Assembly (NCBI RefSeq): GCF_012726295.1
Contig: NZ_JABAOB010000004.1
Coordinates: 310,001 to 374,000 of the forward strand
DNA length: 64,000 nucleotides
Source of the DNA: Chitinophaga sp. Ak27
GTDB lineage: Bacteria > Bacteroidota > Bacteroidia > Chitinophagales > Chitinophagaceae
Direction of reading: 5' to 3'
Shown here: piece by piece, positions 34,453-43,942 of the stretch
Numbering within the stretch: position 1 is the first letter of the stretch
Layout of the letters: each line of letters opens with the position of its first letter
Notes under the pieces: model-generated
What the model was told of the DNA's origin: nothing
What the model saw: the letters and a program-made list of their open reading frames with translations, nothing else
The model's database searches: none
Program-made: the position numbers and the translations under genes

Positions 34453-35229
34453 ATGCTATACAAACATTCCACGCTTCTTTGCCTCCTGGCGCTGCTGTTT
34501 GGCTTTTCAGCCATCGCGCAATCTAAAAAAGTGAACATCGTTTTTATTGGTAACAGCATTACCCAGGGCGCCGGTTTACCGCATGCCGATAAAGAGGCGC
34601 CACCCGTAAAAGCCTTGGAGTGGCTGCAGAAAACCTTGCCTGCCGCCGTCGTGCACATCAGTAACCAGGGCGTAAGTGGCTCTACGACGGTCGATTTCCT
34701 GCCTGCCACCAATCGTTTATTCAACAACGTGGTTAAGGCTGCTGATGCTTTTAAAGCTGATAAAGATGCCACCCTGGTGTTTTCCATGGTATTGGGAACA
34801 AACGACAGCGCAGAAGAAGGCCCCAATGGCTCTCCGGTATCGCCGGCCAACTATAAAGCCAATGTGAAAACAATCGTAGACCGGCTCCTGGCCGACTATC
34901 CTGGTTGTATCGTTATCCTGCATCATCCGATCTGGTATAGCCCCACTACCCAGAATAGTTCCCGTTACCTGGCAGCAGGACTGGCCCGGTTGCAATCCTA
35001 TTTCCCAGTATTGAATACCATTGTGGCCGAATACCATATTACCCATCCCAAGCGCGTATTTACTGGCAATACCGGTGGTTTTGACTATTTTAAAAAACAT
35101 CCTGAATTATATACCCAGGAACATGGAAAAGCAGGTACTTTCCAGCTGCATCCCAATGAAAAAGGAGCAGAAGAGCTGGGTATTTTGTGGGCAAAAGCCA
35201 TTAAACGGGTATTGTCCGGTAAACTGTAA
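34453..35229 (+). CDS. Secreted SGNH/GDSL-family hydrolase
   Basis: A 258-residue protein with a signal peptide (cleavage near SAIAQS). Block I is VFIGNSITQG (Ser35), block II NQGVSGST, block III LGTNDSAEE (Asn117) and block V LHPNEKGAEELG. The usual Asp three residues before the block V His is replaced by Phe (FQLH), so either another acid supports the His or the enzyme works as a dyad. Such enzymes usually remove acyl groups from sugars or polysaccharides outside the cell. Confidence 0.85.
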   Translation: MLYKHSTLLCLLALLFGFSAIAQSKKVNIVFIGNSITQGAGLPHADKEAPPVKALEWLQKTLPAAVVHISNQGVSGSTTVDFLPATNRLFNNVVKAADAFKADKDATLVFSMVLGTNDSAEEGPNGSPVSPANYKANVKTIVDRLLADYPGCIVILHHPIWYSPTTQNSSRYLAAGLARLQSYFPVLNTIVAEYHITHPKRVFTGNTGGFDYFKKHPELYTQEHGKAGTFQLHPNEKGAEELGILWAKAIKRVLSGKL

Positions 35230-35249
35230 ATCCGAAAAACCAAAATAAA

Positions 35250-35257
35250 TATCTTTG
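35250..35257 (+). promoter_or_regulatory. -7 element very close to the next start codon
   Basis: TATCTTTG matches TAnnTTTG but ends only 4 bp before the ATG at 35262. The transcript would start at or inside the start codon, so the mRNA would be leaderless or the match is fortuitous. Confidence 0.4.
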
Positions 35258-35261
35258 CATC

Positions 35262-35564
35262 ATGGATATAGCATTTGATGAGCAGTCGCTGGCTGTAAAA
35301 TATGATGAAGACATTGATGATACCCTTGCCTGGGAGGACGTGACTCGCATATCAGGTTACAAAGTATACGCGTACCCGGGAGAGCTGACCTTCCTGGCCT
35401 TCGAAACGTCGGATGGCGAAATTCTGGAAGTGTCGGATGAAATGAGTGGTTGGCTGGAACTGGTAGGAGGTTTGCATAATATATTCAAGCTATCCTCCAA
35501 TTGGGAAGAGGAGTTAGCTGACTGTGAGCCCGGAGGAGAAGATATTACCCTGTTTACGAAGTAA
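35262..35564 (+). CDS. Small acidic hypothetical protein, 100 residues
   Basis: I do not recognise a domain. The protein is strongly acidic, cytoplasmic and starts DIAFDEQSLAVKYDEDIDD, then alternates strands (VTRISGYKVYAY, ELTFLAFETSDGEILEV) with a helix (MSGWLELVGGLHNIFKL). This is reminiscent of small PH-like or immunity-type folds. There is no second in-frame Met before residue 62, so the start is fixed if the gene is real. It is bounded by a promoter-like box and a strong terminator. Confidence 0.65.
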   Translation: MDIAFDEQSLAVKYDEDIDDTLAWEDVTRISGYKVYAYPGELTFLAFETSDGEILEVSDEMSGWLELVGGLHNIFKLSSNWEEELADCEPGGEDITLFTK

Positions 35565-35581
35565 TACATATGGAGGAGATA

Positions 35582-35614
35582 AAGGCCCATCGTAGTTGAT
35601 CTACGATGGGCCTT
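35582..35614. terminator. Strong bidirectional hairpin terminator
   Basis: A 14-bp perfect stem (AAGGCCCATCGTAG, 35582-35595 and 35601-35614) with a 5-nt loop lies between the convergent small acidic protein gene and the large permease gene. Confidence 0.8.
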
Positions 35615-35621
35615 CATCTGT

Positions 35622-38021
35622 TTATTCAGCACGTAAACTATTTACGGGGTTATTCAAAGCGGCTTTAACCGCCTGGGCACTAACGATCACCGCGGCTATC
35701 AGCAAGGCGCCAGTGCCGGCTATAATAAAGATCCAGGCATTGAGCGGCACCCGATAGGCAAAATCCTGCAGCCAGCTTTTCATAGCCCACCATGCCAGCG
35801 GAAAAGCAATTGCTGCAGCAATGATAACGAGCCGCAGAAAATCGGTCGACATCAATCGCACAATACCACTAATACTGGCGCCCAGCACTTTCCGGATACC
35901 GATTTCCTTGGTACGCTGTTCTATGGTAAAAGAGGCCAATCCAAACAATCCCAGCGAGGCAATTACAATAGCCAACACAGAGAATATCATAAACAGCTCG
36001 CCCAGCCGCTGTTCCGCCAGGTATTGCTTGTTATAATCTTCATCCAGGAAGAAGTAACTGAATAGCGCGCCTGGTATTAACGTATGCCAGGTCTTTTCAA
36101 TGCCCGCGATGGTAGCAACGGCATTACGCGTATCCATTTTTACACTGATATAAGCCAGCGACCAGGGCCTGTAAAATATAGCCATGGGCGTTACACCATG
36201 CTGTAACGAGCTAAAATGAAAATCTTTATACACCCCGCATATCCTTCCCCAACCCCAGTCAAACTCCTGTCCCAGTGCCTCTTCAGGCTTCCTCCATCCA
36301 AAGAAGGGAAGTGCCGATTCATTGATCATAATATCTGGATGACCGGTAGTATCTACCTCCATATTGCACAAGCGACCCGCCAATAATTTAATATCGTAAG
36401 TGCGGAAAAATTGGTCATCGGCAGTCAGTAAACGGGTATCTGTTTTCTTAGTATGGTCATTTTTCAATTGCAGCAGGTTATTGCCGAAATCCCGGCCCGG
36501 AATACTGCTGGATGCACTCACAGATAATACATCCGCTTGTCCACGCAGTTTTTCTGCCAGCGCTGGCAGTTGTTTCCTGGCCTCATTGCCGGCAGTAGGG
36601 ATTACCAATACCTGCGACTGGTTAAAGCCCAGGTCCTGGTGTTTCATAAACTGCAACTGCTTGTACACAACAATGGTGGCAATGATGAGCAGTATGGAGA
36701 TGGAGAACTGGGTGACCACCAGCGTATTTCTGAGCACATTGGCTTTTCGTTGCCAGGCATAACGTTGTATAATCCGCGAAGGGCTGAATCCTGACAGTAT
36801 GATAGCGGGGTAGATGCCCGATAACAGGCCGATAATTAAACTGATGCCCAGTCCTGCGCCGATGATACCTGGCGCCAGTAAGGCAGCAAGCGTAAAATTT
36901 TTATCGGCAACATGATTGAAAGCTGGTAACAATATCAGCATCAGTAGCAGCGAGGCGATGAATGCCAGGCTGCTCATCATGCAAGATTCCAGCATAAACT
37001 GGAAGATCAGTTGCCCGCGCTGTGCGCCAATTACTTTCCTGACACCTACTTCTTTAGCCCGGGTGGTAGCCCTTGCAGTAGCGAGGTTTACAAAGTTGAT
37101 GCCGGCTATTAACAGGATAAACAAAGCTATGAAAGAAAGAATGCGTATGTAAAGCGCATCCCCGTTTTTACTGAGCTCATAACGTAAATTGGAATGCAGA
37201 TGGATGGATGCCAGTGGTTGCATAAAATGCGTATATACCTGCCCGTTAGCTTTGATTTCATCGCCCACATACTTATACGCAATAAACCGGATCTGTGGTT
37301 CAAAAGCGGCCACAGATACATTGGGTTTCAGTCTGATGAAAGTCTGCACCATCGTGCCGTGCCAGTTATCCGTATTCTGTTGGAACCACTGCTGGTGCGC
37401 TACCGAAACGGTAGAAATAATAAAGTCTGGCCGGAAATAGGTGTTGAACGGGATATCTTTCAGTACGCCTGTTACCCGGTAATGGGTACCATTGATATCG
37501 AGCGAATGATTCAGCCAGTTGCTGGCATTGCTTTGGTATCCGAAATATTTGACGGCTTTTTCTGCGGTCAGTACAATACCATCTGCATCGTTGAGCGCGG
37601 TACGGCTATCACCAGCCAGGAGCGGGTAGGGGAGTACCTCGAAGAAGGAACTGTCGGCAAAGAAAATGCTCTGTTCCGGAATTTGTTTTTGAAGAGAAGT
37701 ACTTATCACCCCGTTGTTACCATAATTAAATACCCGTACCGTATTGTTTACCTGCGGATATTCCATCAACGCCCTGGCCAGGTTGCCCGAGGTTGCAGCA
37801 AACCGGATATTGTCATTCGTTTGGGTCTTCACATCCATTCCTATTCTATATACCTGCTCGTGTTGCGGTACCCAGCGGTCGTAACTATATTCATCCCGTA
37901 CATAGATGGCAATAAAAAAGCAGGCGGTCAGCCCAAGCGTCAATCCAACGAGATTTAATAAGCTATGGGTAATGTTCTTGCGGAAGTTTCTGAACGCAAT
38001 TTTTAATTGACTTCTGATCAT
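35622..38021 (-). CDS. Large FtsX/MacB-type ABC permease, single-chain double unit
   Basis: A 799-residue membrane protein from the ATG at 38021 (MIRSQLKIAFRNFRKN). It contains two copies of the MacB periplasmic core plus FtsX permease domain, each ending in the REVGVRKV/GIRKVLGA-type coupling motif (TKEIGIRKVLGASISG near the C terminus). Proteins of this size are frequent and multi-copy in Bacteroidota and usually lack an adjacent ATPase, as here. They may extrude lipids, peptides or lipoproteins by mechanotransmission. The gene is divergent from a SusC gene with 403 bp between starts. Confidence 0.88.
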   Translation of the reverse strand: MIRSQLKIAFRNFRKNITHSLLNLVGLTLGLTACFFIAIYVRDEYSYDRWVPQHEQVYRIGMDVKTQTNDNIRFAATSGNLARALMEYPQVNNTVRVFNYGNNGVISTSLQKQIPEQSIFFADSSFFEVLPYPLLAGDSRTALNDADGIVLTAEKAVKYFGYQSNASNWLNHSLDINGTHYRVTGVLKDIPFNTYFRPDFIISTVSVAHQQWFQQNTDNWHGTMVQTFIRLKPNVSVAAFEPQIRFIAYKYVGDEIKANGQVYTHFMQPLASIHLHSNLRYELSKNGDALYIRILSFIALFILLIAGINFVNLATARATTRAKEVGVRKVIGAQRGQLIFQFMLESCMMSSLAFIASLLLMLILLPAFNHVADKNFTLAALLAPGIIGAGLGISLIIGLLSGIYPAIILSGFSPSRIIQRYAWQRKANVLRNTLVVTQFSISILLIIATIVVYKQLQFMKHQDLGFNQSQVLVIPTAGNEARKQLPALAEKLRGQADVLSVSASSSIPGRDFGNNLLQLKNDHTKKTDTRLLTADDQFFRTYDIKLLAGRLCNMEVDTTGHPDIMINESALPFFGWRKPEEALGQEFDWGWGRICGVYKDFHFSSLQHGVTPMAIFYRPWSLAYISVKMDTRNAVATIAGIEKTWHTLIPGALFSYFFLDEDYNKQYLAEQRLGELFMIFSVLAIVIASLGLFGLASFTIEQRTKEIGIRKVLGASISGIVRLMSTDFLRLVIIAAAIAFPLAWWAMKSWLQDFAYRVPLNAWIFIIAGTGALLIAAVIVSAQAVKAALNNPVNSLRAE

Positions 38022-38249
38022 GGTAGTACAACTTATAAAAACAGGATGGCGAAGGAAGTGCCAGTCTTTTAAGTATTGATTATCAATAGATAATGTGCCA
38101 TGTATATATATCAGGTTGTCCGTTTTTACGACCTGGTGTTCATTTTTGAACATATCAAGCCCCTACTTTTTTTTACCGGTTATGTAATTGATGCCAACTG
38201 TTTATCAACAGAAAAGTAAATTTATCTATCACAAAAATTTTCTTCTTTA
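38022..38249. other. Divergent intergenic region, permease side
   Basis: AT-rich stretch between the permease start and the susC operator. It holds no ORF of note and no exact minus-strand TAnnTTTG box. Confidence 0.3.
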
Positions 38250-38299
38250 TTAGTCTATTGGTTTGGTGGACTAAAAACTTGTTGGTATTTTTAATTTTG
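38250..38299 (+). promoter_or_regulatory. Operator-like inverted repeat and promoter of the susCD pair
   Basis: TTAGTC (38250-38255) and GACTAA (38269-38274) form an inverted repeat around a T/G-rich centre. A -7 box TAATTTTG follows at 38292-38299. The repeat covers the -33 region, the normal position for a repressor. The AGTC...GACT form recalls ROK-type (NagC/Mlc-like) operators, but that assignment is a guess. Confidence 0.45.
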
Positions 38300-38424
38300 A
38301 AAAAAAATCTAAAGATCGCTTAGAACAACCCGAATCAATATAAATAGTTTTTAAAAATTGGCCTAAACACCGGTGAGCAAACGCTTACCAGTGCGGCTAC
38401 GGCAACAGGCTGCAGGGCCTAAAA

Positions 38425-41400
38425 ATGTTACCTATGGACGCTGTTTACTATCAGTCTTTCCCAAAGAGATGGAGGAGCTTACTATTGCTCGTTACCTTAT
38501 TGGCTCCTTTGTTCCTCCTGGCGCAGGAAAAACGTACAGGCATTACCGGTATTGTTCGCAATGAGCGGCAGGAAGGTATTCCCGGTGTATCCGTGATGAT
38601 AAAAAATGAAGCCAACGGCGGCATTGCATCTATGCAAACCAATGCCAGTGGCGTATTTCGCTTTCCTGTACTGACAGCTGGCGGTCCTTACACTGTACAA
38701 TTCAGTTCCATCGGCTATGAGCCTGCGCTGCAAAGTGGTATTACATTAACAGAAGGAACTACGCAACAATTGACGATTGTGCTGAAAGAATCCACCTCCT
38801 CGCTTAACCAAGTGGTAGTAGTGGGATATGGGGTACAACGCCGCAAAGAAATTACAGGTGCGGTAGCCTCCATACGCTCAGCCGATCTGAAAGATCAGCC
38901 GGTAACTACCTTCGAGCAAGCCATTGCAGGCAAGGTAGCCGGCGTACAGGTGCTGCAGAATACCGGCGCGCCCGGCGGCAGCATGAGCGTGCGTATCCGC
39001 GGACTAAACTCCATCTCCGCTGGCATTGATCCGCTCTATGTAATAGATGGGATCCCGCTTTCCAATGATCTTAAAAACCTGCAAGGCTCCACCGATGTTG
39101 TCAATATTGCGGGGCAGGCCTCTTTTCAGAAATCGCCGGATCCGCTCAGCACCTTGAACAGCGATGATATTGCTTCCATCGATATCCTGAAAGATGCATC
39201 CTCCGCCGCTATCTATGGCTCCCGGGCGTCCAACGGCGTGGTATTGATCACCACGAAGAAAGGAAAGCCGGCCGGCCCACCTGTATTCGGCTATAGCATG
39301 TACGCAGGCTTTCAACAGGTAAGCAGGAAAATTAAACTGATGGATGCCTACGAGTGGGCCAAATACAGCTACGACGCCAAAAACAACGCTTATCTCGACT
39401 TCAGGCCCTCCGGTAAAATTACCGACGACAATGCTACCCGCGGCAACTCCAACTACCAGATTGCACCGGAAACACTGCCTTACCTGGCAGGGCAGCAGGG
39501 GCTGGTGAATACCGACTGGCAGGATGCCCTCTTCAGAACAGCGCCTATTCAAAACCATACTTTGTCCGCTTCCGGCGGCAGCGACAAATTCCAGTATTAT
39601 ATCTCCGGTAATTATCTTGATCAAACAGGTATCATCCTGGGATCCGGGTATAAAAGATATGGTGTGCGGGCAAATCTAACCGCCGATCTCACATCACGTT
39701 TAAGGGTGGGCGTTAGCCTCAATCCCACGTTTGACCACTACGACCTGATCAACAGTGAGGGCCCGTGGACATTTGACGGCGTGTTGAGTAATGCCCTGAA
39801 GGCTGCTCCCATTTTCCCGGTGTATAATGCTGATGGCTCGCTGGCCACCAATCGCCAGAATATATGGGCGTTTGGCTATTCAGGAGGAGAAAACCCCGTC
39901 GCACTGGCCACCCAGATCAAAGATAAAATGGATCATATCCGCAACCTCGGAAGCGCCTGGGGAGAATACGAAATTATTAAGGGGTTGAAGTTTAAAACCT
40001 TCTTTGGCACTGATATTAATCATTTCAGCCGTAACTATTTCAGGCCTTCTACGTTGGGGACCTATAAGCCGATACAGCAAGGCGCGCCCACGATTCCCAA
40101 GGGATCTGCGCAAACTGCTTTATCTACCAACTGGCTCTGGGAAAATACGCTGACCTACCAGTTTAGTGTACACGATAAGCACAAATTCGATATACTGACC
40201 GGTTATACCTCCCAGAAGAACGTGACCAAAGCCAGTGAAACTGATGGTACCGGCTTTCCTAACGACGCGGTACAAACGTTGAATGCCGCCACCATTACCA
40301 GCGGCACCTCCACGGAATCGCAATGGTCGCTGATCTCGTACCTGGGTAGGATAAACTATAACTACGACGATAAATATTTTGTGTCTGCCAGCATCCGTAG
40401 CGATGGATCTTCCCGCTTCGGTGCCAACAATAAATGGGGCTATTTCCCGGCTGTTTCAGGCGGCTGGCTAATCAGCAATGAGTCCTTTTTTAAAGTAAAA
40501 CCGATTTCTGAGTTAAAAGCACGGGTGAGTTACGGTACTTCCGGTAATTTCCAGATTGCCAACTATGCGGCTTATGACCTGTTATCGTCCAACGGATATG
40601 TGCTGGGGCCAGGTGCGGGTAACGCAGCTAATGGCGCAGGACTATCACAACCTGCCAACCCGGACCTGACCTGGGAAAAAACGCTGCAACTGAATGCGGG
40701 GCTGGATATAGGCTTGTTTACCAACAGGGTTTACCTCAGCGCCGACTACTATCGCGCTACCACTTCCAACCTGCTATTGAATGTACCGGTAGCCCTGAGT
40801 TCAGGCTTTGGTACCGCTTTGAAAAATATTGGCAAGGTACGTAACAGCGGAGTGGAATTTGGACTGAATACCCGCAATCTCACCGGCGCCCTCATATGGA
40901 ATACCAGCTTTAATATCTCTGCCAATAAAAATGAAGTATTGCAATTGGGCACCAGCAACGCCCCCATCATTTCCGATGGCGGCAACGGCACCATCTCCCA
41001 GTTATATATCACCAAAGTAGGATCGCCTATAGGGAGTTATTACGGTTATATCAACGGAGGGGTATTTAAAAACCAGGCAGAAATTGACGCTTATCCTCAT
41101 TACAACAGCACGAAGCCGGGAGATCGTAAGTTTATAGATTTTAATAATGATAAGAAAATTGATGCCAGCGACAGAACCGATATCGGTAGCTACTTTCCGA
41201 AGTTTATCTGGGGCCTCAGCAACGAATTCCGCTATAAGGGATTTGATCTGAACATTGCGCTGCAGGCGGTACATGGAAACAAAATTATGAACCTGCAACG
41301 CCGATTCCTCTACAATAGCGAAGGCAATGCTAACCAGATGGTAGAAGAGCTGGGATATTGGAAGTCGCCTACTGACCTGGGCGATGGCAATACCATGCGT

Positions 41401-41700
41401 CCTAATCGCGTAGCTACCGGGAATAGCACACAGCCCAGTTCCTTCTTTGTAGAAGACGGTTCGTATGTACGTTTGCGTAACCTAACCATTGGTTACAGCT
41501 TTAATCAACGCCTCTTGCGCAATAAAGTACAGCAGTTGCGGGTATACCTCTCCGGGCAGAATATTTATACCTGGACCCAATACACCGGTTATAACCCCGA
41601 GGTGAATGCCCGGCCCGACAGCCCGCTGTCGCAGGGAGAGGACTATGGTACTTATCCTTTGCCGAGAACATTTACCGCAGGTATCAATCTTTTATTTTAA
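38425..41700 (+). CDS. SusC/RagA family TonB-linked outer membrane transporter
   Basis: A 1091-residue protein: signal peptide (cleavage near LFLLAQ), a carboxypeptidase-like regulatory domain (TGIVRNERQEGIPGVSVMIK), the SusC plug with VVVGYGVQRRKEITGAV, then a 22-strand barrel ending in FTAGINLLF. It imports oligosaccharides or other large nutrients with the SusD lipoprotein encoded 12 bp downstream. The start could be the ATG at 38425 or the one at 38434. No glycoside hydrolase, sulfatase or sensor gene is attached, so the substrate is unknown. Confidence 0.93.
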   Translation: MLPMDAVYYQSFPKRWRSLLLLVTLLAPLFLLAQEKRTGITGIVRNERQEGIPGVSVMIKNEANGGIASMQTNASGVFRFPVLTAGGPYTVQFSSIGYEPALQSGITLTEGTTQQLTIVLKESTSSLNQVVVVGYGVQRRKEITGAVASIRSADLKDQPVTTFEQAIAGKVAGVQVLQNTGAPGGSMSVRIRGLNSISAGIDPLYVIDGIPLSNDLKNLQGSTDVVNIAGQASFQKSPDPLSTLNSDDIASIDILKDASSAAIYGSRASNGVVLITTKKGKPAGPPVFGYSMYAGFQQVSRKIKLMDAYEWAKYSYDAKNNAYLDFRPSGKITDDNATRGNSNYQIAPETLPYLAGQQGLVNTDWQDALFRTAPIQNHTLSASGGSDKFQYYISGNYLDQTGIILGSGYKRYGVRANLTADLTSRLRVGVSLNPTFDHYDLINSEGPWTFDGVLSNALKAAPIFPVYNADGSLATNRQNIWAFGYSGGENPVALATQIKDKMDHIRNLGSAWGEYEIIKGLKFKTFFGTDINHFSRNYFRPSTLGTYKPIQQGAPTIPKGSAQTALSTNWLWENTLTYQFSVHDKHKFDILTGYTSQKNVTKASETDGTGFPNDAVQTLNAATITSGTSTESQWSLISYLGRINYNYDDKYFVSASIRSDGSSRFGANNKWGYFPAVSGGWLISNESFFKVKPISELKARVSYGTSGNFQIANYAAYDLLSSNGYVLGPGAGNAANGAGLSQPANPDLTWEKTLQLNAGLDIGLFTNRVYLSADYYRATTSNLLLNVPVALSSGFGTALKNIGKVRNSGVEFGLNTRNLTGALIWNTSFNISANKNEVLQLGTSNAPIISDGGNGTISQLYITKVGSPIGSYYGYINGGVFKNQAEIDAYPHYNSTKPGDRKFIDFNNDKKIDASDRTDIGSYFPKFIWGLSNEFRYKGFDLNIALQAVHGNKIMNLQRRFLYNSEGNANQMVEELGYWKSPTDLGDGNTMRPNRVATGNSTQPSSFFVEDGSYVRLRNLTIGYSFNQRLLRNKVQQLRVYLSGQNIYTWTQYTGYNPEVNARPDSPLSQGEDYGTYPLPRTFTAGINLLF

Positions 41701-41712
41701 AAACAGGAGTAT

Positions 41713-43185
41713 ATGAAGTTAAATATCACTATAGTAACAGCAGGCTTGTCGCTGGTAACGATTATATCTTCCTGCAGCAAAGATTTTATTAACCGGCCCC
41801 CGGTATCTAATCAAACTACCGCTACCTTTTTCAAAACTGCCAGTGATTTTCAGCAAGGGGTGAATGGTATTTATGATGGGTTACAAAGTACGCGCACCTA
41901 TGGTAAATCCAGTTATTACCTGATGGAAGTACGAAGCGACAACACCGATATCCTCGACCGTGGCGCATTGGCTGGAGTAGCCTCCCAGATCGATCTCTTC
42001 GGAGAAACCACGACCAATCCCTTTCTCACAGATGTATATGCCGGTTCATATATCGTGATTTCCCGCGCCAACTCCGTGCTTGACCAGGTAGATGCCGCCG
42101 CTATACCGGATTCTTCTAAAAAGCAATTCAAGGGAGAAGCCTTGTTCCTGCGGGCGTTTGTATATTTCGACCTGGTGCGGTTGTATGGCAAAGTACCCCT
42201 GGTGATCAAAACAGAAACTACCGGAGAAGCACAGAACGACAAGCGGAATGATGTAACAGCCGTATACGCACAAATAGAAAAAGACCTGCAGCAAGCCGCC
42301 ACCTTGCTACCTGCCGTGTATACCAATCCCAATGATTATGGCCGGGTAACCGCCGGCAGCGCCAATGGTTTATTGGGTAAGGTATATGTCACAGAAAAGA
42401 AATGGCAAGCCGCCACCGATGTCCTGAAAAACGTAAATGGCTATACGTTGTTGAACGATTATGCGGCGTTGTTTACACCTGCCAATGCCGTGAACAACGA
42501 AGTATTGTTTACCATCCGTTTTAAAAAAGGATTGAGTCCATCTGAAGGAAATACCTATTTCTCCGACATGGTGCCTTTTTCCTTCTTCTACAATGGTGTG
42601 GCTTATGGAGGTTCTAACAACAATCGCCCCACACACGATATCGTAGCGGCTTATGAGCCGGGTGATCTGCGTTTTGCAGCTTCTCTCGATACAGTGTCTT
42701 ACAGCAATGCTACCACCAAACAGTCGGGCAACTATGTGAAGAAATTCCTCGATCCGCCCGGCGCCACGGGCGACGGCGGCAGCAGTTTCCCCGTATTACG
42801 TTACGCCGATATCCTGTTGCTGCAGGCCGAGGCGCAGAACGAGCAGGCTTACAGTGCAGCCACCGGTGCTGGTACCGCCTTCGGTTATCTCAACCAGGTT
42901 CGGCAAAGAGCCGGACTTAAACCCAGAACAGCTGCCGACCTGCCCGATCAGGCCAGTTTCCGTGATGCGGTGTTTGCTGAGAGGAGGATAGAACTGGCTT
43001 TTGAAAACAACCGCTGGTTTGACCTCGTCAGGTATAGCAAGGGACTGGCCATCATGCAGGCGCACCTGAAAAAAGAGTATAATCTTTCTGCGCCGGTGCT
43101 CATGCCTTCCCGCTTATTATTTTATATTCCTCAAAGCGAAATCGATATTCACAACGATCCTACCAATTTCCCGCAGAATCCTTGA
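41713..43185 (+). CDS. SusD/RagB family outer membrane lipoprotein
   Basis: A 490-residue lipoprotein (lipobox Cys in IISSCSKDF). SusD hallmarks are the TPR helical scaffold (GEALFLRAFVYFDLVRLYG), YADILLLQAEAQNEQ, the ERRIELAFENNRWFDLVRY block and the C-terminal NDPTNFPQNP. It forms the ligand-capturing lid over the SusC barrel. It ends the two-gene unit, and I see no clear terminator in the 135 bp that follow. Confidence 0.93.
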   Translation: MKLNITIVTAGLSLVTIISSCSKDFINRPPVSNQTTATFFKTASDFQQGVNGIYDGLQSTRTYGKSSYYLMEVRSDNTDILDRGALAGVASQIDLFGETTTNPFLTDVYAGSYIVISRANSVLDQVDAAAIPDSSKKQFKGEALFLRAFVYFDLVRLYGKVPLVIKTETTGEAQNDKRNDVTAVYAQIEKDLQQAATLLPAVYTNPNDYGRVTAGSANGLLGKVYVTEKKWQAATDVLKNVNGYTLLNDYAALFTPANAVNNEVLFTIRFKKGLSPSEGNTYFSDMVPFSFFYNGVAYGGSNNNRPTHDIVAAYEPGDLRFAASLDTVSYSNATTKQSGNYVKKFLDPPGATGDGGSSFPVLRYADILLLQAEAQNEQAYSAATGAGTAFGYLNQVRQRAGLKPRTAADLPDQASFRDAVFAERRIELAFENNRWFDLVRYSKGLAIMQAHLKKEYNLSAPVLMPSRLLFYIPQSEIDIHNDPTNFPQNP

Positions 43186-43320
43186 TAGCAGGTGGTTTGT
43201 AATTTATAACCGTTCGTGAATATTAATGAAGCCGATGAAGCAGCCTTTATCGAGGCTCCCGTTTGTATCCATCATGATCCTGGGCCTCCTTCGGGTATTG
43301 TATTGCCTGTCCTGAAATGA

Positions 43321-43737
43321 TCAGAGCCTTTTAAAATGGATTTCCAGCCGCATATGCCGGCGGGTGTTATGAAAGTCTTCCTCGTCGTCCCGTACCAGGA
43401 TCATTTGCTTGGGATTGAGGGTATGAATTTTAAATGTGACCGCATCACCGGTAGGTTCCAGCAAAGTTAATTCCTTTGAGTCGGGATAGAGGATATAGGA
43501 TTCGTACCGTTGGCCGCCGTCTTCCAGGTGGCCGTCCTCTTTAAAATCCATGATGTCAACCTCGCTAAAACTGCTGTCGATTTTCTCGAACATTTTCTTC
43601 CCGTTTTCACTGCCGCTCATGACAGATTTCACCGGGAGCCATTTGCCGATAATTCTGCCGTTACTCTGGCCGGGAGGAACATTGCTGCAACTGATATGAA
43701 TGATGGCGAGAAGTAGAAGGGTATAAATACGATTCAT
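43321..43737 (-). CDS. Lipocalin-like small lipoprotein
   Basis: A 138-residue protein from the ATG at 43737 with lipobox Cys (IIHISCSN). The opening IIGKWLPVKSVM and the regular strand pattern (VDIMDFKEDGHLEDGG, LTLLEPTGDAVTFKIHTL, QMILVRDDE) fit the lipocalin-like domain common in Bacteroidota lipoproteins. Function is unknown and ligand binding in the periplasm is typical. A long frame extension to 43758 is less likely. Confidence 0.7.
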   Translation of the reverse strand: MNRIYTLLLLAIIHISCSNVPPGQSNGRIIGKWLPVKSVMSGSENGKKMFEKIDSSFSEVDIMDFKEDGHLEDGGQRYESYILYPDSKELTLLEPTGDAVTFKIHTLNPKQMILVRDDEEDFHNTRRHMRLEIHFKRL

Positions 43738-43942
43738 AAATTGTACCTTTAGTGTCATAAAATGTAATGCCCATGAAACTCCATTATGCGATTGGATGTA
43801 GGATGTTCAAAGCGGTATACGTGCTCTTTATCCGGATGTTTTGTGGTGTTTATAAAGCAAAAATACAAAGATCGCAGGTATAAGCAGGAATGGAAATTGT
43901 GAAGGTTGGAGGCAGCATTGTTTTATCCATAAAAAGTTGATC

